A stretch of DNA of 6,044 bases from Legionellaceae bacterium (GCA_023266075.1 JAHFRX010000098.1:1-6044); one strand, 5' to 3'; positions 1 to 5,703 are shown, numbered from the stretch's first letter. Program-made: numbers and translations. Notes: generated from the letters alone by a model not told the origin.

Positions 1-6
1 AATGAC

Positions 7-43
7 TTTTAAATTTCCGATTGTGCTGGTATAATTGCGAGCC
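7..43 (+). promoter_or_regulatory. Probable spc operon promoter (extended -10)
   Basis: A perfect TATAAT lies at 30-35, directly preceded by TGG at 27-29, giving an extended -10 element (TGnTATAAT). The -35 region 17 bp upstream (TTTTAA, 7-12) matches the sigma-70 consensus at only three of six positions, which an extended -10 can tolerate. The expected transcription start is near 41-43, giving an untranslated leader of about 36 nt before rplN. The bases just after the -10 box are GC-rich (GCGAGCC, 37-43), as in stringently controlled ribosomal-protein promoters. E. coli has its spc promoter at the same place, between rpsQ and rplN. The boxes are seen directly; activity is inferred. Confidence 0.75.
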
Positions 44-78
44 TTTTCTGGAAGATTGTATGAGCTGGAGAATTAGTA

Positions 79-444
79 ATGATACAAATGCAAACAGTGC
101 TCGATGTTGCAGACAATAGCGGTGCACGCAAAGTGATGTGCATCAAAGTGTTAGGTGGATCGCATCGACGTTATGCTCGTATAGGTGACATTATTAAAGT
201 AAGTATTAAAGATGCCATTCCACGAAGCAAGGTGAAAAAGGGTTCGGTGATGAATGCTGTTGTTGTTCGTACGAGCTCTGGTGTGCGTCGAGACGATGGC
301 TCATTAATTCGTTTTGATGGTAATGCTGCTGTATTGTTGAATAATCAGCATGAGCCTATTGGCACACGTATTTTTGGACCAGTTACACGTGAGCTAAGAG
401 AGCGCTTCATGAAAATCATATCGTTAGCAGCAGAAGTATTGTAG
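79..444 (+). CDS. rplN: 50S ribosomal protein L14 (uL14)
   Basis: L14 is a 23S rRNA-binding protein of the large subunit that sits at the subunit interface, next to L19 and the bridge to 16S rRNA. The 121-residue product opens MIQMQTVLDVADNSGARKVM, has the conserved CIKVLGGSHRRYA stretch (21-33), carries the L14 family signature around residues 60-87 (AVVVRT...GVRRDDGSLIRFDGNAAVLL) and ends IFGPVTRELRERFMKIIS. It is two residues shorter than E. coli L14 (123), with the deletions near residues 90 and 107. The start follows GGAGA at 67-71 with a 7-nt spacer. It is the first gene of the operon behind the probable promoter, 12 nt ahead of rplX. Identification is very secure. Confidence 0.98.
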   Translation: MIQMQTVLDVADNSGARKVMCIKVLGGSHRRYARIGDIIKVSIKDAIPRSKVKKGSVMNAVVVRTSSGVRRDDGSLIRFDGNAAVLLNNQHEPIGTRIFGPVTRELRERFMKIISLAAEVL

Positions 445-456
445 GAAGGGTAAATC

Positions 457-783
457 ATGCAACGTATAAAGAAAGGTGATACCGTAATTGTAACGACAGG
501 AAAAAGCAAAAACCATATTGGTAAAGTAATGCTTGTCGCTGAGAAAAAACTGATCGTGGAAGGTGCTAATATGGTTAAAAAGCATGTGAAGCCTAATCCA
601 CAGTTGCAGCAAAAGGGCGGGATAGTTGAGAAAGAATTGCCTATCGATTCTTCAAATGTAGCTATGTATAATCCCCAAACTAAAAAAGCGGATAAAATTG
701 GTTTTAAATTTATCAGCAAAGACGGTAAAGAACAGAAGGTAAGGTACTTTAAGTCTAATGATGAGTTAGTTGACCTCGATTAA
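457..783 (+). CDS. rplX: 50S ribosomal protein L24 (uL24)
   Basis: L24 is an assembly-initiator protein that binds the 5' domain of 23S rRNA and lies near the polypeptide exit tunnel. The 108-residue product begins with a KOW motif (about residues 5-33, IKKGDTVIVTTGKSKNHIGK and onward), followed by the conserved LIVEGANMVKKHVKPNP (32-48) and GGIVEKE (54-60) segments, then SNVAMYNP and VRYFKSN. The family is usually 102-105 residues; the small excess comes from an insertion near 86-93 (ISKDGKEQ) and a few acidic C-terminal residues. A strong ribosome binding site, AGGAAGG at 443-449, overlaps the rplN stop codon, so translation is probably coupled. Confidence 0.97.
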   Translation: MQRIKKGDTVIVTTGKSKNHIGKVMLVAEKKLIVEGANMVKKHVKPNPQLQQKGGIVEKELPIDSSNVAMYNPQTKKADKIGFKFISKDGKEQKVRYFKSNDELVDLD

Positions 784-835
784 TTTGGATGATGAAGATG
801 GCAAGATTAAAAGAATATTATAGAAGTGAAGTGAT
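784..835 (+). promoter_or_regulatory. Candidate S8 translational-control site at the rplE start
   Basis: In E. coli, S8 represses the spc operon by binding an mRNA hairpin that spans the rplE start and mimics its 16S rRNA site. In the equivalent place here, AUGAUG (789-794) can pair with UAUUAU (816-821), including two G-U pairs. This would fold the GGA ribosome binding region next to a loop holding the rplE start at 798. The pairing is short and weak, and I could not recognise the conserved S8-binding core. Placement rests on homology of position plus a visible but modest inverted repeat. Confidence 0.2.
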
Positions 836-1349
836 ACCGAAGCTTTTGAAAGAACTTGGATATGACAATGTCATGCAAGTTCCAAAAATCACAAAAATTA
901 CGCTGAATATGGGTGTTGGTGAAGCGGTTGGTGATAAGAAGGTGATGAATTTTGCATTGGATGATATGACGCGTATCTCAGGACAAAAACCTGTGACGAC
1001 GTTGGCACGCAAATCAATAGCGGGCTTTAAGATCAGAGAAGAGTGGCCCATTGGTTGTAAGGTTACTTTAAGAAAAAACAGGATGTATGAGTTTTTAGAT
1101 CGATTGATCTCGATTACTTTGCCACGAGTGAGAGACTTTCGTGGTTTAAATCCGAAGTCTTTTGATGGCACAGGCAACTACAGCATGGGCATACAAGAGC
1201 AGATCGTTTTTCCTGAAATTGATTTTGATAAGATAGACTCAATTCGTGGTTTAGATATTACAATTACGACGAGTGCTAAAACAGATAAAGAGGCAAAGGC
1301 GCTGCTTGAGGCTTTCAACTTTCCTCTTAAAGATAAAGAACGTAAATAA
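798..1349 (+). CDS. rplE: 50S ribosomal protein L5 (uL5)
   Basis: L5 binds 5S rRNA with L18 and L25, forms the central protuberance and contacts the P-site tRNA. The 183-residue product has the conserved VMQVPKITKITLNMGVGEA (25-43), the signature ISGQKPVTTLARKSIAGFK (60-78), RDFRGLNPKSFDGTGNYSMG (112-131) and the C-terminal RGLDITITTSAKTDKEA region. The ATG at 798 is chosen because MARLKEYY aligns with the usual MAKLHDYY N-terminus and GGAT (787-790) lies 7 nt upstream. In-frame ATGs at 789 and 792 would add only MMK and have no good ribosome binding site. The C-terminus (LKDKERK) is a few residues longer than in E. coli (179). The gene starts 14 nt after rplX and ends 10 nt before rpsN. Confidence 0.96.
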   Translation: MARLKEYYRSEVIPKLLKELGYDNVMQVPKITKITLNMGVGEAVGDKKVMNFALDDMTRISGQKPVTTLARKSIAGFKIREEWPIGCKVTLRKNRMYEFLDRLISITLPRVRDFRGLNPKSFDGTGNYSMGIQEQIVFPEIDFDKIDSIRGLDITITTSAKTDKEAKALLEAFNFPLKDKERK

Positions 1350-1354
1350 GGGTG
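1348..1354 (+). promoter_or_regulatory. Ribosome binding site deciding the rpsN GTG start
   Basis: AAGGGTG overlaps the rplE stop codon and lies 5 nt before the GTG at 1360. It supports that GTG over an in-frame ATG at 1273, which lies deep inside rplE. Confidence 0.75.
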
Positions 1355-1359
1355 TTATT

Positions 1360-1662
1360 GTGGCTAAGAGATCAATGCTGGAACGAGAATCAAAAAAGTT
1401 AAAGCTTGTTGAGAAGTACCGAGGAAGAAGAGATGAGCTTAAAGCAATTATTAAATCCTCAGCCGATTTTGATAAAGTAAGAGAAGCGCAAGATGCGTTG
1501 GAAAAGCTACCTATTAATTCATGCCCTGTTCGACATACAACGCGTTGTCAGCAGTGTGGTAGAGCGCATGCGATTTACAGAAAATTTGGTTTGTGTCGAA
1601 TTTGTTTGCGTATGCAACTAATGACAGGAAACGTAACTGGTGGACGAAAGTCGAGCTGGTAA
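1360..1662 (+). CDS. rpsN: 30S ribosomal protein S14 (uS14), long form with zinc ribbon
   Basis: S14 is a late-assembling protein of the 30S head, near the A site, that contacts S3 and S10. The start is the GTG at 1360: the protein then begins (M)AKRSMLERE, matching the family N-terminus, and a ribosome binding site AAGGGTG precedes it. At 100 residues it is the long, proteobacterial type (E. coli 101). Unusually, the C-terminal domain has a complete C-X2-C-X12-C-X2-C zinc ribbon (C63, C66, C79, C82; CQQCGRAH...FGLCRICLR), normally seen in the short 61-residue S14 of Thermus and Firmicutes; E. coli S14 lacks most of these cysteines. A fifth cysteine is at 55. From memory, Legionella S14 has the same combination. 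It ends with the typical GGRKSSW. Confidence 0.96.
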   Translation: MAKRSMLERESKKLKLVEKYRGRRDELKAIIKSSADFDKVREAQDALEKLPINSCPVRHTTRCQQCGRAHAIYRKFGLCRICLRMQLMTGNVTGGRKSSW

Positions 1663-1686
1663 TCCTTTAAATGGTGGAGAAAAATC

Positions 1687-2082
1687 GTGAGTATGCATGA
1701 TCCTGTGGCGGATATGTTAACGAGAATACGAAATGCTCAAAGTGCTAAGCACCAAGAGTTAACAATGATATCGTCAAATCTCAAGAAAGAAATTGCAAGA
1801 GTGTTAAAAGAAGAAGGCTATATTGCTGATTATAAAGTTGAAGATGTGGAACATAACATTAAATCTATGACACTTAAGCTCAAGTATTATAAAGGCAAGC
1901 CTGTGATAGAGCGCATCAAGCGAGTCAGTCGCCCAGGGTTGAGAATCTATAAGTCTGCTAATGAGCTAGGCTCTGTTGCGGGTTTTGGTGTGAAAATCAT
2001 ATCTACCTCACGTGGCGTGATGACACATGTTGCGGCGCGAAGAAGTGGTGTTGGCGGCGAAATTATTTGTGAAGTGGCTTAA
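1687..2082 (+). CDS. rpsH: 30S ribosomal protein S8 (uS8), likely operon autoregulator
   Basis: S8 binds helix 21 of 16S rRNA in the central domain, is needed for platform assembly, and in E. coli represses the spc operon. The 131-residue product starts with GTG (MSMHDPVADMLTRIRN, the usual N-terminus), preceded 6 nt upstream by GGTGGAGA (1673-1680). The RVSRPGLRIYK segment (79-89) and the C-terminal signature GVKIISTSRGVMTHVAAR (101-118) with the RNA-binding STSRG loop are intact, and the protein ends GGEIICEVA. Length equals that of E. coli (130) plus one residue. An ATG lies two codons in (1693), but the GTG start fits both family alignment and spacing better. The gene lies 24 nt after rpsN, the largest gap inside the operon. 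Confidence 0.97.
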   Translation: MSMHDPVADMLTRIRNAQSAKHQELTMISSNLKKEIARVLKEEGYIADYKVEDVEHNIKSMTLKLKYYKGKPVIERIKRVSRPGLRIYKSANELGSVAGFGVKIISTSRGVMTHVAARRSGVGGEIICEVA

Positions 2083-2100
2083 AAGAGTTCGGGGAATAAT

Positions 2101-2637
2101 ATGTCAAGAGTAGCAAAAGCACCGGTTGCAATACCTTCTAATGTGACGTTGAGCCTCAATGAAGGCCAGTTGTCAGTGAAGGGACCCAAAGGTGTTGTTC
2201 ACTATCACTGCAATCATTTAGTTAAAGTTGACAATACAGAAGCAAATGTCGTCACTTTTAGTCCAATGTCAGCAGATCCTGCGGGCTGGGCGCAAGCGGG
2301 CACGGCAAGAGCGATTGTTAATAATATGGTAAAAGGTGTGACGGAAGGGTTTACAATAACGTTAGAGCTTGTTGGCGTGGGCTATAGAGCGCAGTCTAAA
2401 GGAAAATCTATTTCTTTATCCTTGGGTTTTTCACATCCAATTGAATATGCGTTGGTAGAGGGCGTGAAGGCTGAAACACCGACCGTTACAAGCATCGTTT
2501 TGACGGGGATTGATAAACAGTTAATTGGTCAGGTTGCATCAGAAATACGGGCTTTAAGACCACCTGAGCCATATAAGGGTAAAGGTATTAAATACCTTGG
2601 TGAGATTATTATTCGTAAAGAAGCGAAAAAGAAATAA
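2101..2637 (+). CDS. rplF: 50S ribosomal protein L6 (uL6)
   Basis: L6 binds 23S rRNA at the base of the L7/L12 stalk near the factor-binding site and sarcin-ricin loop, and is needed late in 50S assembly. The 178-residue product has the two tandem L6 domains: MSRVAKAPVAIPSNV at the N-terminus, GWAQAGTARAIVNNMVKGVT (62-81), VGVGYRAQSKG (91-101), LSLGFSHPIEY (106-116), and the C-terminal signature PEPYKGKGI (155-163) with a basic KEAKKK tail. Length is within one residue of E. coli (177). GGGGA at 2091-2095 is the ribosome binding site, 5 nt upstream. The gene starts 18 nt after rpsH and ends 10 nt before rplR. Confidence 0.98.
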   Translation: MSRVAKAPVAIPSNVTLSLNEGQLSVKGPKGVVHYHCNHLVKVDNTEANVVTFSPMSADPAGWAQAGTARAIVNNMVKGVTEGFTITLELVGVGYRAQSKGKSISLSLGFSHPIEYALVEGVKAETPTVTSIVLTGIDKQLIGQVASEIRALRPPEPYKGKGIKYLGEIIIRKEAKKK

Positions 2638-2641
2638 GGTG
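2636..2641 (+). promoter_or_regulatory. Ribosome binding site deciding the rplR start
   Basis: AAGGTG overlaps the rplF stop codon and lies 6 nt before the ATG at 2648. It makes the in-frame GTG at 2639, which it overlaps, and the upstream ATG at 2597 inside rplF unlikely starts. Confidence 0.7.
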
Positions 2642-2647
2642 TTGGCG

Positions 2648-3004
2648 ATGAAAAAAGCACAGGCTAGGGCGCGACGTGGATTAAAAACAAAAGCTATTAT
2701 TGCGCAGTCAAATAGACCACGTCTTGTTGTTTTCAGAAGTGGATCCCATATTTATTCACAAATTATTGTCCGTGAGACACAAGGCGATCGAGTGCTTGTT
2801 GCCTCCTCTACAGTAGACAAGGCAGTTCGACAAAATCTGAAAGGCACTAAGACTGAACATGCATATGAAGTCGGTAAAGTGCTCGCAGAGCGTGCAAAAG
2901 CGGTGGATCTTGCTTCTGTAGCGTTTGATCGGTCTGGTTATAAGTATCATGGTCGTGTTAAAGCACTAGCAACGGGTGCACGCGATGGTGGGTTGGATTT
3001 TTAA
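2648..3004 (+). CDS. rplR: 50S ribosomal protein L18 (uL18)
   Basis: L18 binds 5S rRNA and, with L5, brings it into the central protuberance of the 50S subunit. The 118-residue product (E. coli 117) begins with a strongly basic RNA-binding tail (MKKAQARARRGLKTKA), then RPRLVVFRSGSHIYSQII (23-40), VASSTVDKAV (51-60) and the hallmark FDRSGYKYHGRVKALATGAR (93-112), ending GGLDF. The reading frame stays open upstream to an ATG at 2597 within rplF, but the ATG at 2648 fits the family length and has AAGGTG 6 nt ahead of it. It sits 10 nt after rplF and 9 nt before rpsE. Confidence 0.96.
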   Translation: MKKAQARARRGLKTKAIIAQSNRPRLVVFRSGSHIYSQIIVRETQGDRVLVASSTVDKAVRQNLKGTKTEHAYEVGKVLAERAKAVDLASVAFDRSGYKYHGRVKALATGARDGGLDF

Positions 3005-3013
3005 GGAACTGTT

Positions 3014-3526
3014 ATGGCTGCAGCATTAGAAGAGAATTTAAAAACTGACGGGTACCAAGAAAAACTAGTCTCAGTAACACGTACAGCGAAGGTCGTCAAG
3101 GGTGGACGTGTATTTGGATTTGCCGTTTTGGTTGTTGTTGGTGATGGTAAAGGCAAGATTGGTTTTGGTCGTGGTAAAGCACGTGAAGTTCCAATTGCAA
3201 TTCAAAAGGCAATGGATCAAGCGCGTAAAAACATGGTGTATATTCCGCTTGCGGGTAAGACGATACATCATCAAATTACCTGGAGTTATGGTGCGTCTAA
3301 GATTTTTATGAAACCTGCGCGAGATGGTACAGGAATTATTGCTGGTGGCGCTATGCGGGCAGTTCTTGAGGTTCTCGGTGTACAAAATATTTTAGCGAAG
3401 AGTATTGGTTCCACAAATCCGAGCAATATTGTAAGAGCGACAGTAGATGCATTAACTAATATGTCGACACCAGACTTTGTTGCAGCGAAGCGTGGTAAGA
3501 CCGTTGAAGAAGTGATGGCAGGTTAA
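3014..3526 (+). CDS. rpsE: 30S ribosomal protein S5 (uS5)
   Basis: S5 lies at the mRNA entry channel of the 30S subunit, contacts S4 and S8, and affects decoding accuracy and mRNA unwinding. The 170-residue product (E. coli 167) carries the S5 double-stranded-RNA-binding signature (31-66, GRVFGFAVLVVVGDGKGKIG, then FGRGKAREVP) and a C-terminal domain with GTGIIAGGAMRAVLEVLGV (105-123), GSTNPSNIVRATVDAL and VAAKRGKTVEE. The N-terminus (MAAALEENLKTDGYQEKL) is a few residues longer than in E. coli. The ribosome binding site AAGGAA (3003-3008) starts within the rplR stop codon, 5 nt ahead of the ATG. The gene ends 2 nt before rpmD. Confidence 0.97.
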   Translation: MAAALEENLKTDGYQEKLVSVTRTAKVVKGGRVFGFAVLVVVGDGKGKIGFGRGKAREVPIAIQKAMDQARKNMVYIPLAGKTIHHQITWSYGASKIFMKPARDGTGIIAGGAMRAVLEVLGVQNILAKSIGSTNPSNIVRATVDALTNMSTPDFVAAKRGKTVEEVMAG

Positions 3527-3528
3527 AA

Positions 3529-3714
3529 ATGGATAAAACAATTAAGTTAACACTCGTAAAAAGTTTAATTGGACGTTTGCCTAAGCATATATCCGTTGCA
3601 CATCAGTTAGGACTTAAAAAGATAAATAGAACTGTGCAGCATAAAGATACGCCAGCCATTCGTGGATTGATTAATGTGATCAGTTACTTATTAAAAGTCG
3701 AGGAGTGTAATTAA
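3529..3714 (+). CDS. rpmD: 50S ribosomal protein L30 (uL30)
   Basis: L30 is a small 23S rRNA-binding protein of the large subunit, and is absent from some bacterial lineages. The 61-residue product (E. coli 59) has the typical order: KTIKLTLVKSLIGRLPKH (3-20), LGLKKINRTVQHKDTPAIRG (27-46) and INVISYLLKVEE (48-59), with two extra residues (CN) at the end. The ATG is 2 nt after the rpsE stop; only a weak AGGT (3520-3523) precedes it, so translation is probably coupled to rpsE. The stop codon overlaps the rplO start by one base (TAATG). Confidence 0.96.
   Translation: MDKTIKLTLVKSLIGRLPKHISVAHQLGLKKINRTVQHKDTPAIRGLINVISYLLKVEECN
3700..3705 (+). promoter_or_regulatory. Strong ribosome binding site for rplO inside rpmD
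   Basis: GAGGAG, a near-perfect Shine-Dalgarno match, lies within the last codons of rpmD and 8 nt before the rplO ATG at 3714, which overlaps the rpmD stop. It confirms the rplO start and implies that rplO can initiate efficiently despite the overlap. Confidence 0.75.
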
Positions 3715-4148
3715 TGAGACTAAATACTTTATCCCCGGCATTAGGCTCAAAACCAGCACCTAAGCGCGTTGGTCGAGGCATTGGATCAGGTTTGGGAAAA
3801 ACAGCTGGTCGTGGACACAAAGGTCAGAAAGCACGAGCAGGTGGTTATCATAAGATTAACTTTGAAGGCGGTCAGATGCCTATTCAAAGAAGACTGCCAA
3901 AAATGGGTTTCAATTCTCGTCTTGCACGCGTGACGGATGAAATCACGCTGTCTGAGCTTGCGACGCTTGATGCGGAAGTGATTGATTTGGATGTTTTGAA
4001 GGCGTATGGTTTGATTCCAAAAATGGTTCAGTTCGTGAAAGTGATTCAGACGGGCGCATTGGAGAAGGCAATTCAGCTCAAGGGTTTACGTGTTACAATA
4101 GGTGCGCGTAAGATCATCGAAGATCTTGGCGGAAGTTGTGAAGCGTAA
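3714..4148 (+). CDS. rplO: 50S ribosomal protein L15 (uL15)
   Basis: L15 is a late-assembly protein of the 50S subunit whose long basic extension threads into 23S rRNA. The 144-residue product has the same length as E. coli L15. It starts MRLNTLSPALGSKPAPKRVG, continues with the Gly/Arg/Lys-rich extension RGIGSGLGKTAGRGHKGQKA (21-40), the conserved NFEGGQMPIQRRLPKMGF (49-66), and a globular C-terminal domain ending in VTIGARKIIEDLGGS (127-141). It shares one base with rpmD at its start and one base with secY at its end. A 6-bp inverted repeat near its 3' end (4110-4127) lies close to the secY start. Confidence 0.97.
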   Translation: MRLNTLSPALGSKPAPKRVGRGIGSGLGKTAGRGHKGQKARAGGYHKINFEGGQMPIQRRLPKMGFNSRLARVTDEITLSELATLDAEVIDLDVLKAYGLIPKMVQFVKVIQTGALEKAIQLKGLRVTIGARKIIEDLGGSCEA

Positions 4149-5479
4149 TGTCTACTAGAATGAAAAAAAATCAAAAGCAGACCACGGGTGGTTACGCTGA
4201 ATTGAAAGCGCGGCTATGGTTTGTCTTGCTTGGGATTTTAATTTACCGTTTGGGTGCTCATATCCCGGTTCCGGGGCTTGACCCACAGCGCTTAGCGAGT
4301 TTCTTTTCAAGTCAGCAAAACACCATATTTGGTTTATTCAATATGTTTTCAGGTGGAGCGCTTTCGCGTGTTACAGTGTTTGCAATAGGGATTATGCCTT
4401 ATATTACCGCCTCAATTATGACGCAACTTTTTTCAATGGTTGTGCCATCCTTGGAGCAGTTAAAGAAAGAAGGTGAGGCAGGTCGTCGCAAGATAAATCA
4501 ATATACACGCTATTTGACACTTGGGCTGTCTATATTTCAGTCTTTAGGTATGGCGAGATGGCTGGCAAGCCAGCATATTGCTTTGTCTACGGGTATGTCC
4601 TTCTATCTTTTAGCTGTCGTGACGTTGGTTACGGGCACAATGTTTCTCATGTGGATCGGTGAGCAAATGACCGAAAAGGGTGTTGGCAATGGAATTTCAT
4701 TACTTATTTTCTCAGGGATTGTGTCAAGTATGCCCAATGCAATGGCTTCTGTTTTACAGCAGGTCAAAGAAGGGCAAATGCAAGCATTGACTTTAATTGT
4801 TGTGATGACGATTGTGATTTCTGTGACTGCGTTTGTCGTTTTTGTTGAGCGAGGGCAAAGACGAATACGTGTAAATTATGCACAGAGAACGCAAGGTAGT
4901 CGAGTGTATTCAGCGCAAAACAGTCATTTGCCGCTTAAAATTAATATGTCAGGCGTGATTCCACCTATCTTTGCATCGAGTATCATTTTATTGCCAGCAA
5001 CAGTTGCGCAATTTTTTGGTCGTGGCAAAGGGATGGATTGGCTTGCGGATGTTGGCATGGCTCTTTCGCCAGGGCAACCACTGTATTTAATTATTTATGC
5101 AGCGGCTATCCTTTTCTTTGCATTTTTTTACACGGCATTAGTATTTAATCCTAAAGAGACTGCGGAAAACCTCAAAAAATCATCGGCGTATATTCCTGGT
5201 ATCCGACCGGGTGAGCAAACATCTAAATTTATTGATGGTGTAATGACGCGATTAACATTAACGGGTGCTTTGTATTTGGTTTTGGTCTGTTTATTGCCAC
5301 AAATTTTGATGTATGCCTGGCACGTCCCATTCTATTTTGGTGGCACGTCGTTGTTGATTATCGTTGTTGTCATTATGGATTTTGTTGCACAAGTGCAGGC
5401 ACATTTGATGGCGCAGCAATATGAGTCTTTAATGAAAAAAGCTAATTTTAAAAGCAATAAGCTGCCCAGTTTACTATGA
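4148..5479 (+). CDS. secY: Preprotein translocase channel subunit SecY
   Basis: SecY forms the protein-conducting pore of the SecYEG translocon in the inner membrane, working with SecA or a docked ribosome. The 443-residue product equals E. coli SecY in length and shows ten membrane segments by hydrophobicity (roughly 22-42, 75-97, 120-138, 150-172, 182-201, 213-233, 268-290, 311-332, 370-388, 395-415). The plug/TM2a region (FGLFNMFSGGALSR, 61-74), the cytoplasmic loop VERGQRRIRVNYAQR (233-247), and the C5 loop PGIRPGEQT (350-358), whose R353 aligns with E. coli R357 needed for SecA function, are all intact. It starts by one-base overlap with rplO; the upstream Shine-Dalgarno candidates (GGAAG at 4131-4135, GTGAAG at 4138-4143) are poorly spaced or weak, so coupling to rplO is likely. 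Confidence 0.98.
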   Translation: MSTRMKKNQKQTTGGYAELKARLWFVLLGILIYRLGAHIPVPGLDPQRLASFFSSQQNTIFGLFNMFSGGALSRVTVFAIGIMPYITASIMTQLFSMVVPSLEQLKKEGEAGRRKINQYTRYLTLGLSIFQSLGMARWLASQHIALSTGMSFYLLAVVTLVTGTMFLMWIGEQMTEKGVGNGISLLIFSGIVSSMPNAMASVLQQVKEGQMQALTLIVVMTIVISVTAFVVFVERGQRRIRVNYAQRTQGSRVYSAQNSHLPLKINMSGVIPPIFASSIILLPATVAQFFGRGKGMDWLADVGMALSPGQPLYLIIYAAAILFFAFFYTALVFNPKETAENLKKSSAYIPGIRPGEQTSKFIDGVMTRLTLTGALYLVLVCLLPQILMYAWHVPFYFGGTSLLIIVVVIMDFVAQVQAHLMAQQYESLMKKANFKSNKLPSLL

Positions 5480-5497
5480 TTATTTTGGAGTCTAGCG

Positions 5498-5611
5498 ATG
5501 AAAGTAAGAGCATCAGTGAAGCGTATTTGCAGAAACTGTAAAGTAGTAAAACGAAGTCGTACTGTTCGAGTAATATGTAAAGATGGACGGCATAAGCAAA
5601 AACAAGGCTAA
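5498..5611 (+). CDS. rpmJ: 50S ribosomal protein L36 (bL36), zinc-binding type
   Basis: L36 is the smallest ribosomal protein and helps organise 23S rRNA helices near L6 and L16 in the 50S subunit. I translated this short frame directly: 37 residues beginning MKVRASVKRICRNCKVVKRS and ending GRHKQKQG. It has the zinc-binding set C11, C14, C27 and H32 (C-X2-C-X12-C-X4-H), so it is the zinc-containing form, not the zinc-free paralogue used in zinc starvation. TGGAG (5486-5490) lies 7 nt upstream. It follows secY by 18 nt, its standard place as last spc gene, and is followed by the 92-nt gap before rpsM. Confidence 0.97.
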   Translation: MKVRASVKRICRNCKVVKRSRTVRVICKDGRHKQKQG

Positions 5612-5703
5612 TTGGCTTGATTTTAAGATGTGAACCTTGTATCCTTTTGTCCCTCCTCAAGTGATAAAAGTGATCTGAGGATAAAATAACGTACGGAGAA
5701 ACG
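5612..5703 (+). promoter_or_regulatory. rpmJ-rpsM spacer, candidate alpha-operon leader
   Basis: This 92-nt gap is by far the longest after the operon leader. In E. coli the corresponding gap carries an RNA pseudoknot bound by S4, which represses the alpha operon. Visible here are TCCTCA (5654-5659) and TGAGGA (5676-5681), a 6-bp inverted repeat with a 16-nt loop; a competing pair TATCCT (5640-5645) with AGGATA (5678-5683); a direct repeat AAGTGAT (5659-5665, 5668-5674); and CTCC (5653-5656), which could pair with GGAG (5695-5698) of the rpsM ribosome binding site. No G+C-rich hairpin followed by a T run is seen. A regulatory role is inferred from position; the fold is not established. Confidence 0.4.
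5617..5645 (+). promoter_or_regulatory. Possible weak sigma-70 promoter for the alpha operon
   Basis: TTGATT (5617-5622) and TATCCT (5640-5645) are separated by exactly 17 bp, and each matches four of six consensus bases. A promoter here would separate rpsM and the alpha operon partly from spc. Its -10 box overlaps one arm of a possible RNA helix, so one of the two readings may be chance. Confidence 0.25.

Noticed and set aside
1..26. Possible 3' end of rpsQ at the left edge
   Set aside because: A TAA at 10-12 could be a stop, but too few bases precede it to recognise any S17 sequence.
345..719. Minus-strand open frame of 124 codons over rplN/rplX
   Set aside because: It is a shadow of two well-identified ribosomal genes, with no ribosome binding site or family similarity.
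1097..1110. Perfect inverted repeat AGATC-GATT-GATCT
   Set aside because: It lies in the middle of rplE within conserved codons (LDRLIS), is short and AT-rich, and has no T run; most likely chance.
1273..1359. Longer N-terminus for rpsN starting at ATG 1273
   Set aside because: It lies inside rplE, has no family similarity, and the GTG at 1360 with AAGGGTG upstream gives the exact S14 N-terminus.
2597..2647. Longer N-terminus for rplR starting inside rplF
   Set aside because: The extra 17 residues are an out-of-frame reading of the conserved rplF 3' end; ATG 2648 fits L18 length and the ribosome binding site.
5612..5703. Rho-independent terminator between rpmJ and rpsM
   Set aside because: The only hairpins are 6 bp with long loops and no following T run, so read-through from spc into the alpha operon is more likely.
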